Of a stretch of DNA of 64,000 nucleotides, positions 49,957-58,837 are shown piece by piece. The DNA lies in NCBI GenBank assembly GCA_963834965.1, contig CAWIEI010000002.1, forward strand, positions 62,001 through 126,000, given 5' to 3'. Origin of the DNA: Fodinibacter sp963834965 (GTDB taxonomy: Bacteria; Actinomycetota; Actinomycetes; Actinomycetales; Dermatophilaceae). Each line of letters starts with the position of its first letter. The stretch's first letter is position 1. Position numbers and translations under genes: made by a program. The notes under the pieces are model-generated. The model searched no databases. It was not told the origin of the DNA and worked only from the letters and a program-made list of their open reading frames with translations.

Positions 49957-51170
49957 TGCTCAGCAAGTCCTACTCGCTCCTCAACTTCCTGAACCGGTCG
50001 CACTCGCCCGCCTTCCGCTTCGGTGTGGGCGGTGCGGCGTACGCCGGGACGCTGGCGGTGACCGGGCGGCCGTCGATCGCGCACCTGGTGCGCACCCAGT
50101 TCGTGCACGACGAGACCAAGTACGCGTTCCGGCTGGCGGGGTGGGTGCTGCGCCGCGGCTGGCCCGGTGTCGAGACCGTCACCGACGACTTCTTCGACTT
50201 CACCCTGGGGGCGAGCCCGGCCGACCTCGAGGCCCTCGAGGGCTTCATCGCCGCCCGGCGCGACCACCTGCCCGAGCACCTGTGGCGGGCCGACGACCTC
50301 TTCGTGCGGGCCGCCCGCATCCACGCCCAGCTCGACGCCGGCGCCCGCGACATCGAGGCGCTGCGGGCCGACTTCCGCGAGCACGCCGACGCCCTGCTGC
50401 CGCTGGTCAGCACCGCCCAGGGGCAGCCGCCCGGCCCGTCGTCGGGCCGCGAGGGCGACTTCTCGGTCGTCGACGCGCGCACCGCCCTGGCCGACCTCGC
50501 GAAGGCGCTGCCGGTGCAGCAGTGGCACTGGTACGTCATCTCGGGCACCTTCCTCGGCATCGTGCGCGAGGGCGGCTTCCTCGCCCACGACTACGACGTC
50601 GACGTCGGCGTGACGTTCGACCCCGAGCACCCGGAGGTGCTCGACCGGCTCGTCGAGGCCCTCGAGCGCTCCCCCCAGTACGTCGTGAAGAAGCTCGACC
50701 ACTACGAGGCGGTCGTCGAGACCGCACCCGCCCGGTACGCCGTCGAGCGCGCCCCGGCCCTGGTCAAGCTGATCCACGAGAACGGGATCAACGTCGACGT
50801 CTTCGTGCACCACCTCGAGGGCGGCCGGCTGTGGCACGGCTCGTCGATCCACCGCTGGGAGAACACCCCCTTCGAGCTGGCCGACTACACCCTGGCCGGG
50901 GTGCCGGTGCTCGGTCCGGCCGACGCCGACCGCTACCTCACCGAGAACTACGGCGACTGGCGCACCCCGGTCACCGAGTTCAACTGCACCACCGGCACGC
51001 CCAACCTCGTGATCAGCCGCACCTTCCGGTCCGTGGCCCTGTTCCTCACCCGGCTGGCCCACTTCGCGCACGGCGACCCCGGCGAGTACGCCAAGCTGCG
51101 GGCCACCCTCATCGCCGACGGCATGCTCCGTGACGAGGACGGCGTGCTCCGCCTCGAGCGCGACATCTGA
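49956..51170 (+). CDS. LicD-family phosphotransferase-like protein
   Basis: 404 residues. The C-terminal ~210 residues carry the LicD/fukutin-type nucleotidyltransferase core: WYVISGTFLGIVREGGFLAHDYDVDVGV, with the D-x-D-x-D metal motif near 211-217, then NGINVDVFVHHLEGGRLWHGSSIHRW and ADRYLTENYGDWRTP. LicD-like enzymes attach phosphocholine or other phospho-substituents (fukutin and FKRP: ribitol-phosphate) to glycans. The N-terminal ~150 residues are helical and not recognised. A one-base overlap (TGATG) couples it to the glycerophosphotransferase, so it probably decorates or extends the same polymer. Confidence 0.85.
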   Translation: MLSKSYSLLNFLNRSHSPAFRFGVGGAAYAGTLAVTGRPSIAHLVRTQFVHDETKYAFRLAGWVLRRGWPGVETVTDDFFDFTLGASPADLEALEGFIAARRDHLPEHLWRADDLFVRAARIHAQLDAGARDIEALRADFREHADALLPLVSTAQGQPPGPSSGREGDFSVVDARTALADLAKALPVQQWHWYVISGTFLGIVREGGFLAHDYDVDVGVTFDPEHPEVLDRLVEALERSPQYVVKKLDHYEAVVETAPARYAVERAPALVKLIHENGINVDVFVHHLEGGRLWHGSSIHRWENTPFELADYTLAGVPVLGPADADRYLTENYGDWRTPVTEFNCTTGTPNLVISRTFRSVALFLTRLAHFAHGDPGEYAKLRATLIADGMLRDEDGVLRLERDI

Positions 51171-51270
51171 TGCCGAGTCACCGGGCACCCGTTCGAGGTG
51201 CCGTATTCTCGCCACGGCGCAGCGACGCGCTCCCGCCGTCCACCGTCCGCGCCGAATCGAGGTCATCGCG

Positions 51271-52068
51271 TTGATCAAGCGGATGACGGCCGTGGTGCGC
51301 CGGCGAGGCATCCTGTGGACCCTGGTCGACCGCGACCTGCGGGTGCGGTACTCGAACAGCGTCCTGGGCTACGTGTGGACCATCCTGGACCCGCTGCTCA
51401 TGGCAGCGGTCTACTTCGTCGTCTTCACGTTCATCTTCAAGGCCGGCGCCCGGGTGGCCGACAAGCCGTACTTCCTCTACCTGCTCTCGGGGCTGCTGGC
51501 CTGGCAGTGGTTCACCGCGTCGGTCAACGACACGACCAAGAGCCTGATCCAGGAAGCCCGGATGGTGCGCTCGACGAACATCCCGCGCGAGATCTGGGTG
51601 ATCCGCTGCGTCGTGGCCAAGGGCGTCGAGTTCGTGCTGTCGCTGCCCGTGCTCGTCGGCTTCGTCCTGTACTACCTCGTGCGGGGGCGGGTCGAGCTCG
51701 ACTGGGAGCTCGTGTTCTTCCCGCTGGCGATGGTGCTGCAGTTCGTGCTGCTCGTCGGGCTGGGGCTGCTGCTGGCGCCGATCACCGTGCTGGCCACCGA
51801 CGTGCAGCGGGTGGTGCGCATCGTGCTGCGCTTCCTGTTCTACCTGACGCCGGTGCTCTACGGCACGCACTCCGCGCCCCCGGCGCTGCGGACGCTGCTC
51901 GCCTTCAACCCGCTGAACGGCATCCTGTCGCTCTACCGCGGCGGGCTGTTCGCCCGCAGCGTCTCCTGGGTCGACGTCGGCATCAGCCTGGTCATCTGCA
52001 TCGTCCTGCTGGTCGCCGGGTTCTGGACCTTCGCGCGCCTCGAGCGCGCCGTCCTCAAGGAGATCTGA
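51271..52068 (+). CDS. ABC-2 type polysaccharide/teichoic acid export permease
   Basis: 265 residues from TTG at 51271, which has GAGG eight bases ahead; ATG at 51283 is the alternative. The sequence starts with an amphipathic helix and RDLRVRYSNSVLGYVWTILDPLLMAAVYFVVF, typical of TagG/Wzm, and has six membrane spans; PREIWVIRCVVAKGVEFVL and LFYLTPVLYG are conserved regions. It exports lipid-linked polymers across the membrane. The ATPase gene follows four bases later. The 100-base gap after licD contains a TATTCT box and may hold a separate promoter. Confidence 0.9.
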   Translation: MIKRMTAVVRRRGILWTLVDRDLRVRYSNSVLGYVWTILDPLLMAAVYFVVFTFIFKAGARVADKPYFLYLLSGLLAWQWFTASVNDTTKSLIQEARMVRSTNIPREIWVIRCVVAKGVEFVLSLPVLVGFVLYYLVRGRVELDWELVFFPLAMVLQFVLLVGLGLLLAPITVLATDVQRVVRIVLRFLFYLTPVLYGTHSAPPALRTLLAFNPLNGILSLYRGGLFARSVSWVDVGISLVICIVLLVAGFWTFARLERAVLKEI

Positions 52069-52072
52069 GCCG

Positions 52073-52819
52073 ATGAGCGTCGTCATCAGCGCCCGCGACG
52101 TCGGGGTCGAGTTCTACGTCTCGCGCCGCCGCAAGATGCAGGTCCGCGAGCTGCTCTTCCACGGCGGCACCGGGTCCTCATCCGACACGTTCTGGGCCCT
52201 GCGCAACGTCAGCTTCGACATCAACGCGGGGGAGGCCGTCGGCCTGGTCGGCGGCAACGGCAGCGGCAAGAGCACCCTGCTGAAGATGATCGCCGGCGTG
52301 CTGCTGCCCGACGAGGGCCGGGTCGAGGTCACCGGGGGTGTCGCCCCGCTCATCGAGCTGACCGGTGGCTTCCGCGGCGAGCTCACCTGCCGGGACAACC
52401 TGCACATCCAGGCGGCCCTGCACGGGCTGTCGAAGGACCAGATCGAGGAGCGCTTCGAGGGGATGGTCGACTTCGCCGGGCCCCAGGTGCGCGAGGCGCT
52501 CGACCGGCCCTACCGGCACCTGTCCTCCGGGATGCAGGTGCGGCTGGGCTTCGCGGTGATCTCCTCGCTCGACGAGCCGATCTTCCTCGTCGACGAGGTG
52601 CTGGCCGTGGGCGACAAGGCCTTCCGCGAGAAGTGCTACCAGCGCATGGAGGCACTGCTCGAGCAGGGCCGCACCCTGTTCCTCGTCTCGCACTCGGAGA
52701 CCGACCTCAAGCGCTTCGGCACCCGAGGGCTCTACCTGAACCGCGGCGAGCTGCTCATGGACGGGCCGATGGACGAGGTCCTGGCGCGCTACAACGAGGA
52801 CCTCGGCACCCGTCCCTGA
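52073..52819 (+). CDS. ABC transporter ATPase for polysaccharide/teichoic acid export
   Basis: 248 residues, TagH/Wzt class: Walker A GGNGSGKST, Q-loop region IELTGGFRGELTCRDNL, signature HLSSGMQVRLGFA, Walker B EPIFLVDEVLAVGDKAF, H-loop LVSHSETDLKRF. The SSGM form of the signature and the YVSRRRKMQVRELLF start are typical of this subclass. No C-terminal carbohydrate-binding domain, so export is not expected to depend on recognition of a chain-end modification. ATG; paired with the permease. Confidence 0.92.
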   Translation: MSVVISARDVGVEFYVSRRRKMQVRELLFHGGTGSSSDTFWALRNVSFDINAGEAVGLVGGNGSGKSTLLKMIAGVLLPDEGRVEVTGGVAPLIELTGGFRGELTCRDNLHIQAALHGLSKDQIEERFEGMVDFAGPQVREALDRPYRHLSSGMQVRLGFAVISSLDEPIFLVDEVLAVGDKAFREKCYQRMEALLEQGRTLFLVSHSETDLKRFGTRGLYLNRGELLMDGPMDEVLARYNEDLGTRP

Positions 52820-52898
52820 CGGCGCGGGTGGCAGGGCCGCCCCGCCACCGCGACTATCCTTGGTCCTTCACCACCCCACGACACTGGAGACCCCTGCG

Positions 52899-54506
52899 AT
52901 GACCGCTGCCACCGACCGGGCAGTTGCGGCCAGCGAGGCGCCGGTCGAGCCGGCGAGCCGGCGCGACCTGCTCGCCGGCGCGCCGATCACCCGTCGCGAC
53001 GTCGCGGTCGCCGCGGCCCTCGGCGTCGTGACGATCGTCGTCGGCATCATCTGGCGGTCGCCGATCGTGCCCACCGACCCCTGGCACTACGTGCGCGCTG
53101 CGCTGGAGTTCCCCAGCGCCGACTGGGTGCCCCTCGGCTTCACCCGCTACGGCATCATCCTGGCCAACATCCCCCCGGCCTTCGTCTTCAAGAACGCCGA
53201 GGCCTCCTACTACTTCTGGCCCCTGCTGTCGGCCGGCGTGCTGGCCGCGATGCTCTACCTCATTGGCCGGCGTCTGTGGAGTCCCATCGCGGGCCTGGTC
53301 GCCGTCGTGGTGACCTTCACCAACACGATCGTCTTCTTCAACCTCTCGCGCGGCTACCCCGACATCATGTCGATGGCCCTGGTGTTCAGCGCCCTGTTCT
53401 GCGCTCTCATGGCGCGCGACCGCAACCTGGCCGGGCGGGCCGGGGTGGCGTGGATCCTCGCCACCGGGTTCCTCCTCGGCTGGGGCTTCGAGGTGCGCGA
53501 GACGGCGCTGCTGGCGTGGCCCATCGTGCTGGTGGTGCTCTGGCGGCGGGGCACGGTGCTGCGCACCCTCGGCATCCTGCTGCTGCCACTGCTCGGGTGG
53601 GCCGCCCTCGACGTCGGCATCAGCGGCCTGGTCTACGGCGACCCGCTGCTCAAGGCGCACACCCTGATGGGCACCAACCCCCAGCACGTCGGCCACGTGC
53701 CACCGCCCTCGCCGATCACGGTCGACGTGGCCGACCGCTCGCGGGTGGGCTACTTCCTCTCGATCCCCAAGGCGGCGCTCGAGCGCCCCGACGGGCTCTG
53801 GCTGGTCGTGAGCGGCGTGCTGGCCGTGCTCGCGATCCTGGTGCCGAACCGTGGGCTGCGGCTGGCCTCCCTGGGGTTCATCTCCGTCTACGGCCTGAAC
53901 CTGCTCGCCGGCGGCGTGCTCTTCCCGCACCACCCGTTCGGCACCCTGGTCAACCCCCGGTACTGGATCCAGTACTTCCCGTTCATCGCCCTGGTCATCG
54001 GTGGGCTGGTCTCGGTCGTCTCCGGCTGGGTCCTGGGCCGCGCCGGCTCCACCTCGCTGGCGGTCCGTCGGTCGGTGGTCGCGGGGGTCGCCGTGCTGGC
54101 CTGCCTGACCCCGGTGTGGCTGGCCGCGCGCTACGTGCCCGACGTGCCGGCGTTCGCGGTCAACGGCGGCGACGCCATGGAGGAGCTGCGGGCCCACCTC
54201 GACGGCAAGGGCTTCTCGGTCGGCGAGGTGTGGACCGACTGGGAGACCAAGCGGCTGCTCCCGGCCTACCAGCGCCCGGTGCTCGGCGGCACGAAGGTGT
54301 GGCGAGGCACGCCGATGAGCCTCACCGGCGCCGGCGCGCCCGGCCCGGGGGATGCCGTGCTGCTCTACAGCGCGCGCAGCTCGACGTGCGACCACTGCCG
54401 GGCGGCGCTGAAGCCCTGGCTGGCCAAGCACCCGACGATCCCGTCGACGTGGGACCTCGTCTTCGAGGACGACGCCAAGAACCTGCAGCTGTACGTCGTG
54501 CGCTGA
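52899..54506 (+). CDS. Multi-span membrane protein, ArnT/GT39-like glycosyltransferase candidate
   Basis: 535 residues from ATG at 52899 (GGAGA eight bases ahead). There are about 10-11 membrane spans. The first outside loop holds VPTDPWHYVRAALEF, an acidic/His loop like the catalytic first loop of GT-C enzymes, and later SRGYPDIMSMALVF and NPRYWIQYFPFIALVIGG. The C-terminal ~110 residues are soluble and outside, with a CDHC pair (STCDHCRAAL). The overall layout matches GT-C (ArnT/PMT-like) transferases using polyprenyl-phosphate sugars. The exact family is not certain. It converges with the DUF2304/GT2 operon, whose GT2 product could make the lipid-linked sugar it uses. Confidence 0.65.
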   Translation: MTAATDRAVAASEAPVEPASRRDLLAGAPITRRDVAVAAALGVVTIVVGIIWRSPIVPTDPWHYVRAALEFPSADWVPLGFTRYGIILANIPPAFVFKNAEASYYFWPLLSAGVLAAMLYLIGRRLWSPIAGLVAVVVTFTNTIVFFNLSRGYPDIMSMALVFSALFCALMARDRNLAGRAGVAWILATGFLLGWGFEVRETALLAWPIVLVVLWRRGTVLRTLGILLLPLLGWAALDVGISGLVYGDPLLKAHTLMGTNPQHVGHVPPPSPITVDVADRSRVGYFLSIPKAALERPDGLWLVVSGVLAVLAILVPNRGLRLASLGFISVYGLNLLAGGVLFPHHPFGTLVNPRYWIQYFPFIALVIGGLVSVVSGWVLGRAGSTSLAVRRSVVAGVAVLACLTPVWLAARYVPDVPAFAVNGGDAMEELRAHLDGKGFSVGEVWTDWETKRLLPAYQRPVLGGTKVWRGTPMSLTGAGAPGPGDAVLLYSARSSTCDHCRAALKPWLAKHPTIPSTWDLVFEDDAKNLQLYVVR

Positions 54507-54518
54507 CCGACCAGTCGC

Positions 54519-54902
54519 TCAGGCCGGGTCGCCTGTGGGGGGCGGGTCGGCGGCGGGCGGCTCGCTCCGGTGCCGCACCTCCTCGAGCGCGATGCGCCGG
54601 GCCAGCCGGGTGTAGTTGGTCTCCAGGTCGCGGAAGCGCAGGTAGGTCGTGACCGTGAAGCTGAGGAAGGCGACGACGAGGCCGTAGAGCACCAGGTCGG
54701 TGCCGCGGCCGACGCCGAGCGTGTGGGCCAGCTGGGTCCAGACGTCGGGGAAGAGGATGGACACCGCCGCGAACGCGGCGAAGACCAGCAGGCCGATGCG
54801 CCGGATGGCCTGGGCCCTGGCGCCCCGCGACCGGAAGAGCCGCGCCACCACGAGCACGACCACGAGGATCAGCACGACCTGGATGATGAGCAGCGTGTTC
54901 AT
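54519..54902 (-). CDS. DUF2304 membrane protein
   Basis: 127 residues with three membrane spans (about 3-22, 36-52, 68-90), then a basic cytoplasmic region (RFRDLETNYTRLARRIALEEV) and a Pro-rich tail. DUF2304 proteins regularly sit beside GT2 polyprenyl-phosphate glycosyltransferases and may anchor or regulate them. ATG overlaps the GT2 stop (ATGA), so the two are coupled. Confidence 0.85.
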   Translation of the reverse strand: MNTLLIIQVVLILVVVLVVARLFRSRGARAQAIRRIGLLVFAAFAAVSILFPDVWTQLAHTLGVGRGTDLVLYGLVVAFLSFTVTTYLRFRDLETNYTRLARRIALEEVRHRSEPPAADPPPTGDPA

Positions 54903-55582
54903 CGCAGGATCAGCTCCACCAGGATGTTGACCGAGTTCCACAGGGACTGGCCCTTGGACTTGGAGTAGTCGGTGTAGAGGATGTGCACCGGGCTCTCGCC
55001 GTAGCGCACCTTCATCTCGCCGATCTGGGCGACCAGCTCGGAGGCATGGGCCATCCGGTTCTGGGTGATGTCGAGGCGCTCGACGACGTCGCGGCGCATC
55101 ACCCGCAGCCCGTTGTGGGCGTCGGTGAGCCGGGTGCCGGTGGTGGCGTTGGTGTAGCCGACCGCCAGCCGCAGGATGACCTTCTTCGCCAGGCTGGGGG
55201 TGGTGCGGTCGTCGAGGAAGCGCGAGCCGAACACCACCTGGAGGTCCTCGGCGCGGGCCTTGTCGAGCATGTCGACCACGTCGGAGATCTGGTGCTGGCC
55301 GTCGGCGTCGAAGGTGACGACCCACTGCATCGAGGGCACCGACCGGGCGAACTCGAACCCCGTCTGCAGCGCGGCGCCCTGGCCGAGGTTGACCGGGTGG
55401 CGCACGACGACGGCGCCGGCGGCCGCCGCGGCATCCGCACCCCCGTCGGCGGAGCCGTCGTCGACCACGACGACGTTGGGGAAGGTGCGTCGCGCGTCGC
55501 GGACGACGTCACCGATCACGGCCGCCTCGTTGTAGAGGGGGACCACGAGCCAGACGTCGTGGGAGGGGGCGCTGGTGCTCAT
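54899..55582 (-). CDS. GT2 polyprenyl-phosphate-type glycosyltransferase
   Basis: 227 residues, single GT-A domain without membrane spans: VWLVVPLYNEAAVIGDVV, VVVVDDGSADGG, HPVNLGQGAALQTGFEFA, VVTFDADGQHQISDV (DxD), SRFLDD, LTDAHNGLRVMRR. This resembles dolichyl-phosphate mannosyl/glucosyl synthases, which load a sugar onto a lipid phosphate for later outside use. Its coupling with DUF2304 supports that. ATG at 55582; 55 bases after the next GT2 gene. Confidence 0.9.
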   Translation of the reverse strand: MSTSAPSHDVWLVVPLYNEAAVIGDVVRDARRTFPNVVVVDDGSADGGADAAAAAGAVVVRHPVNLGQGAALQTGFEFARSVPSMQWVVTFDADGQHQISDVVDMLDKARAEDLQVVFGSRFLDDRTTPSLAKKVILRLAVGYTNATTGTRLTDAHNGLRVMRRDVVERLDITQNRMAHASELVAQIGEMKVRYGESPVHILYTDYSKSKGQSLWNSVNILVELILR

Positions 55583-55637
55583 CGCGACCAGCCTACGGGT
55601 GAGCAGCGGCCCGGACGGGTCACGAACCGGGGGGTGG

Positions 55638-56438
55638 TCACCACCCGGCCTCCTGAGCGGCGCGGGCCCAGTAGCGCAGCCCGTCGTACTTCACCCGGGC
55701 CACCGCCCCGCGGCGCCGGTTGCCGGTGGCGGCGTGCTCGGTGTGGCGGAGCACCGCGCTCGGCGCGTAACGCACCTCGAGCCCGAGGCGGGAGCACTCG
55801 CGCGCGAACCACAGCTCTTCCCCGAAGAGCGCGAAGGGGTAGTCGCACGACCCGCCCGCGGCGAAGAACCGGGGGGTGAGCACGATGACCGAGCCGTGTC
55901 CCGCGAAGACCGCGGCCCCCGGCTCGACGCCGGTGAGCGTGCGCGAGCTGTGGCCCTCCTTGCGCAGCAGCAGCAGGTCGGCCATCCGGGGGAACCGGTG
56001 CACCGCGGCGAGGGCCTGCAGCCAGCGGGCCGACGGCGGCGCGAGGAGGTTGGGGTTCTGGTCGACGCCGAGGCTGCCGATGACGGCGGGGGCCAGCCAC
56101 CCGGCATCCGGGAACGCCTGCACCTGGGCCAGCAGCTCGTCGACCAGGCCGGGGTCGGCGACCAGGTCGCAGTTGCACAGCACCACGGGCCGCGAGGTGT
56201 CGACGTGGGGGAGCGCCCGCTGCAGCGCCGGCAGGTAGCCGGGGTTGTCCTCGAACGAGAGCACCCGCACGCGCTGGTCGTCGCCGAAGGCGGCCGTCGC
56301 GGCCTCGGTGTCGCCGGGCTTGTTGGCGCACAGCACGACGTCGAGCGGCACGGTGCTGCCGAGCGACTCGACGAGGCGCACGGCGTCGTCGACCCCGCCG
56401 TACGACACGACCACGAAGGTGATCAGCGGCGCGCTCAT
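55638..56438 (-). CDS. GT2 glycosyltransferase (rhamnosyltransferase-like)
   Basis: 266 residues: ITFVVVSYGGVDDAVRLVESL, VVLCANKPGDTEAA, FEDNPGYLPALQRALPHV, VVLCNCDLVADPGLVDELL (a CDL in place of a DxD), VFAGHGSVIVLTPRFF, FALFGEELWFARECSRLGLEVRYAPSAVLRHTEH in pieces, where the EELW acid is the likely base. The layout is typical of WbbL/rhamnosyl-type enzymes of surface polysaccharides. ATG overlaps the stop of the upstream GT2 (ATGA). Confidence 0.87.
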   Translation of the reverse strand: MSAPLITFVVVSYGGVDDAVRLVESLGSTVPLDVVLCANKPGDTEAATAAFGDDQRVRVLSFEDNPGYLPALQRALPHVDTSRPVVLCNCDLVADPGLVDELLAQVQAFPDAGWLAPAVIGSLGVDQNPNLLAPPSARWLQALAAVHRFPRMADLLLLRKEGHSSRTLTGVEPGAAVFAGHGSVIVLTPRFFAAGGSCDYPFALFGEELWFARECSRLGLEVRYAPSAVLRHTEHAATGNRRRGAVARVKYDGLRYWARAAQEAGW

Positions 56439-57298
56439 CGGCGCTCCTCCGGCAGGCCGGGGACGCCCACGGGGGCGTCGTGCCCACGGCGGAACAGCAC
56501 GGCGTACACCCGCTTGAGCAGGGTGGGCGGGATGACGCGGAAGGCGCCCCGCACCACCATGTTGCGGGCCAGCAGCACGGTGCCGATCGTGCCGTTGTCG
56601 CGCAGCCGGCGCTGGACGTCCCACTCGTAGGGCAGCATCCGCCAGCCGCCGCGGCGGGCGATCATGCCGTCGCCGGCGTTGAAGAGCACGAGCGGCTCGT
56701 CGAGGTTCTCGGCGCGGGCGCCGGCGGTGAGCAGCCGCGCGAACAGGTCGTAGTCCTGCATGTAGCGCAGGTCGGCGTAGCCGCCCACGTCGAGCGCGAG
56801 CTGCCGCCGGAAGACCACGGTCGGGTTGTTGATCGGGTTGTTCAGCCGCATCCGGGCCGCGATCTGCTCGTGGGTGCGCGGGTTGCGGCGCACCCCGATG
56901 ACGTGGTCGGGGCTGCCCTCGAACTCGAGCATCGCCGACCCGACGAGGTCGAGGCCGTGCTGCTCGACGGCCTCCATCTCGCGCTCGAGTCGGTGGGGGA
57001 GCGAGACGTCGTCGGAGTCGTGCCGGGCCACGAAGTCCCGGGTCGCGAGCTCCAGGCCACGGGCCGAGGCCAGCCCGCTGCCGACGTTGCGGGGCAGCCG
57101 CTCGACGCGCAGGGCGGGGTGGGCGGTGGCCGCCCGGGCCAGTGCCTCGTCGAGGGCGTCGGGGACGGGGCCGTCGACGACGACGAGGAACTCCTCCGGC
57201 GGGCGGGTCTGGCCGGTGATGCAGCCGACCGACCGCTCGAGCTCCTCGACCGTGGTGCCGTGGTAGGCGGTCATCAGGACGGTCAGGGTGGGCGGCAC
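56435..57298 (-). CDS. GT2 glycosyltransferase
   Basis: 287 residues: LTVLMTAYHGTTVEELERSV, FLVVVDGPVPDALD, RVERLPRNVGSGLASARGLELA, DFVARHDSDDVSLPHRLE (DSDD metal site), FRRQLALDVGGYADLRYMQDYDLFARLL (with the YDLF acid). Members add hexoses or rhamnose in O-antigen or capsule-like repeat units. GTG at 57298, nine bases after the flippase stop; part of a flippase-GT2-GT2-GT2-DUF2304 run on the minus strand. Confidence 0.88.
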   Translation of the reverse strand: MPPTLTVLMTAYHGTTVEELERSVGCITGQTRPPEEFLVVVDGPVPDALDEALARAATAHPALRVERLPRNVGSGLASARGLELATRDFVARHDSDDVSLPHRLEREMEAVEQHGLDLVGSAMLEFEGSPDHVIGVRRNPRTHEQIAARMRLNNPINNPTVVFRRQLALDVGGYADLRYMQDYDLFARLLTAGARAENLDEPLVLFNAGDGMIARRGGWRMLPYEWDVQRRLRDNGTIGTVLLARNMVVRGAFRVIPPTLLKRVYAVLFRRGHDAPVGVPGLPEERR

Positions 57299-57307
57299 CC
57301 GAGCATC

Positions 57308-58837
57308 CTAGGCGCTCGAAGGGGTGCCGCTGCGCCCGCGCACGGTCGCCCAGAGGGCCGCGACGTCGCGCCGGTTGAGCAGCAGCCACGCCACCGCGAA
57401 GGCCGCCGCGGCGCCCAGCTGGGCCAGCGCTCCGGGCAGCCCGTCGACCTGGCGGGAGAGCTCGGCCAGGGCGAGCACGACGGCCGTGCCACCCACCAGC
57501 TTGACTGCCAGGCCCACCCAGCGGTGCCGTTCGACCCACCAGACGGTGGCGAGCAGCCCGAGCGAGGCCAGGCCCGAGCCGATGAGGTAGCCCACGGCGA
57601 CCCCGACCGTGCCGTAGCGCGGCGCGAGGATCGGCCAGACCGCCAGGCTCACCACGAGCCCGGAGAGGTTGACCAGGGCGACGGCCCGCGGCCCGCGCAC
57701 CCGGGTCGACTGCAGCGTCGTGGCCGCACCGATCGCGATGGAGGTGAGCATCACGGCGACGAGCATCACCGGCAGGATCTCGGCGGCGGCCTCGTAGTCC
57801 TTGCCCCACACCACCGCGATCGCGAGCGGGCTCACGATGACCAGCACGCCGAACACCCCCACGAAGATGGCGGTCAGCCGGCGGGCGATGGCGTCGCTCT
57901 GGGCGTGCACCGCGGCCCGGTCGCCGCGTCCCGCGGCCGCGACGAGCGGTGGCACGAACACGGTGCTCAGGGCGACGGACAGCATGGATGCCGGTGTCGC
58001 CAGGGTGAGCGCGGCGCCGAAGTCACCCGCCTTCGCCGGCCCGGCGTAGTGATGGGCCGCGAGCTGCGAGAGCTGGAGCAGCCCACCGCTGGCCAGCCCG
58101 CTGACCGCGCCGAACAGCACGAAGTGGTCGATCTGCCGGCGCAGGGCGGGGTCGACCCGGCCGGCCGCGCGCGCCGGCCAGGAGACCACGGCGAACAGCG
58201 CGTAGCCCACGGCCAGGGGCAGCAGGGCCAGCGCGGTGAGGTCGAGGGCCAGCACCACGGTGACCGCGACCAGAGCGGTGGCGCCGGCGATGGTGTCCCA
58301 CACCGCCACGTACCGGAACTTCAGCGCGCCGTACTTGATGCCGCGCAAGGTGATGTACATCGAGTACGCGAACGCCAGCAGGACGGTGCCGATCGTGTGC
58401 GCCGCGCTGAACCCGAGCACCCGGGACCCGACGAGGGCCACCGCGGTGGGGATCACCAAGGCGATGCGCGAGCTCTGGACCGCGATGTGCCGGGCCACGA
58501 CCGCGGCGGCCTCGTCCTTGCCCAGGGTGGCCTCGGCCGCCACGAACCGGGTACCGGCCTGCGAGGCGGGTGCCGCCCAGAGCTGGCTGGCGAACACCGA
58601 CAGCGAGAGCGAGGTGGTGGTCTGACCGAGGAGCACCCGGGAGCCGAGGTGGCCGATGAGCACGCCGTAGAGCAGGCGAGCCAGGCCCTGCACCGCCGTG
58701 GCATAGGTGCTCAGGGCCGCCCGGGAGCGCAGGCTCGCGTCGGCGGGTGGGGCGGGTGGGGCGGGTGGGGCGGGTGGGGCCGACGGTGCCCCGAGGCCGG
58801 GGTCCGGCCCGTCGAGGGCGGACGGCTCCTGCGGCAT
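57308..58837 (-). CDS. Polysaccharide flippase (Wzx/MATE-like, MVF superfamily)
   Basis: 509 residues with about 13-14 membrane spans across the whole chain after residue 40. Typical segments: LSTYATAVQGLARLLYGVLIGHLGS, FASQLWAAPASQAGTRFVAAEATLG, GYALFAVVSWPARAAGRVDPALRR, LTLATPASMLSVALSTVFVPPLVAAAGRGD in pieces. It would move lipid-linked oligosaccharide units outward for the linked GT2 genes. The N-terminus (residues ~19-31) is a Pro-Pro-Ala repeat encoded by a 9-bp tandem repeat with a strong G-quadruplex pattern on the opposite strand. ATG at 58837; an upstream in-frame start exists but is less likely. Confidence 0.85.
   Translation of the reverse strand: MPQEPSALDGPDPGLGAPSAPPAPPAPPAPPADASLRSRAALSTYATAVQGLARLLYGVLIGHLGSRVLLGQTTTSLSLSVFASQLWAAPASQAGTRFVAAEATLGKDEAAAVVARHIAVQSSRIALVIPTAVALVGSRVLGFSAAHTIGTVLLAFAYSMYITLRGIKYGALKFRYVAVWDTIAGATALVAVTVVLALDLTALALLPLAVGYALFAVVSWPARAAGRVDPALRRQIDHFVLFGAVSGLASGGLLQLSQLAAHHYAGPAKAGDFGAALTLATPASMLSVALSTVFVPPLVAAAGRGDRAAVHAQSDAIARRLTAIFVGVFGVLVIVSPLAIAVVWGKDYEAAAEILPVMLVAVMLTSIAIGAATTLQSTRVRGPRAVALVNLSGLVVSLAVWPILAPRYGTVGVAVGYLIGSGLASLGLLATVWWVERHRWVGLAVKLVGGTAVVLALAELSRQVDGLPGALAQLGAAAAFAVAWLLLNRRDVAALWATVRGRSGTPSSA
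58745..58779 (+). repeat. (GGGTGGGGC)x4 tandem repeat with G-quadruplex pattern
   Basis: Four near-perfect 9-bp units give eight G-runs of 3-4 separated by single bases on the + strand, which is the template strand of the flippase gene. It encodes Ala-Pro-Pro repeats 19-31 codons into that gene. Single-base loops are the most favourable for quadruplex folding. Confidence 0.85.

Noticed and set aside
54519..58837. Flagellar glycosylation island
   Set aside because: Legionaminic genes often serve flagella, but no flagellar or motility gene occurs here; wall-polymer genes surround the region.
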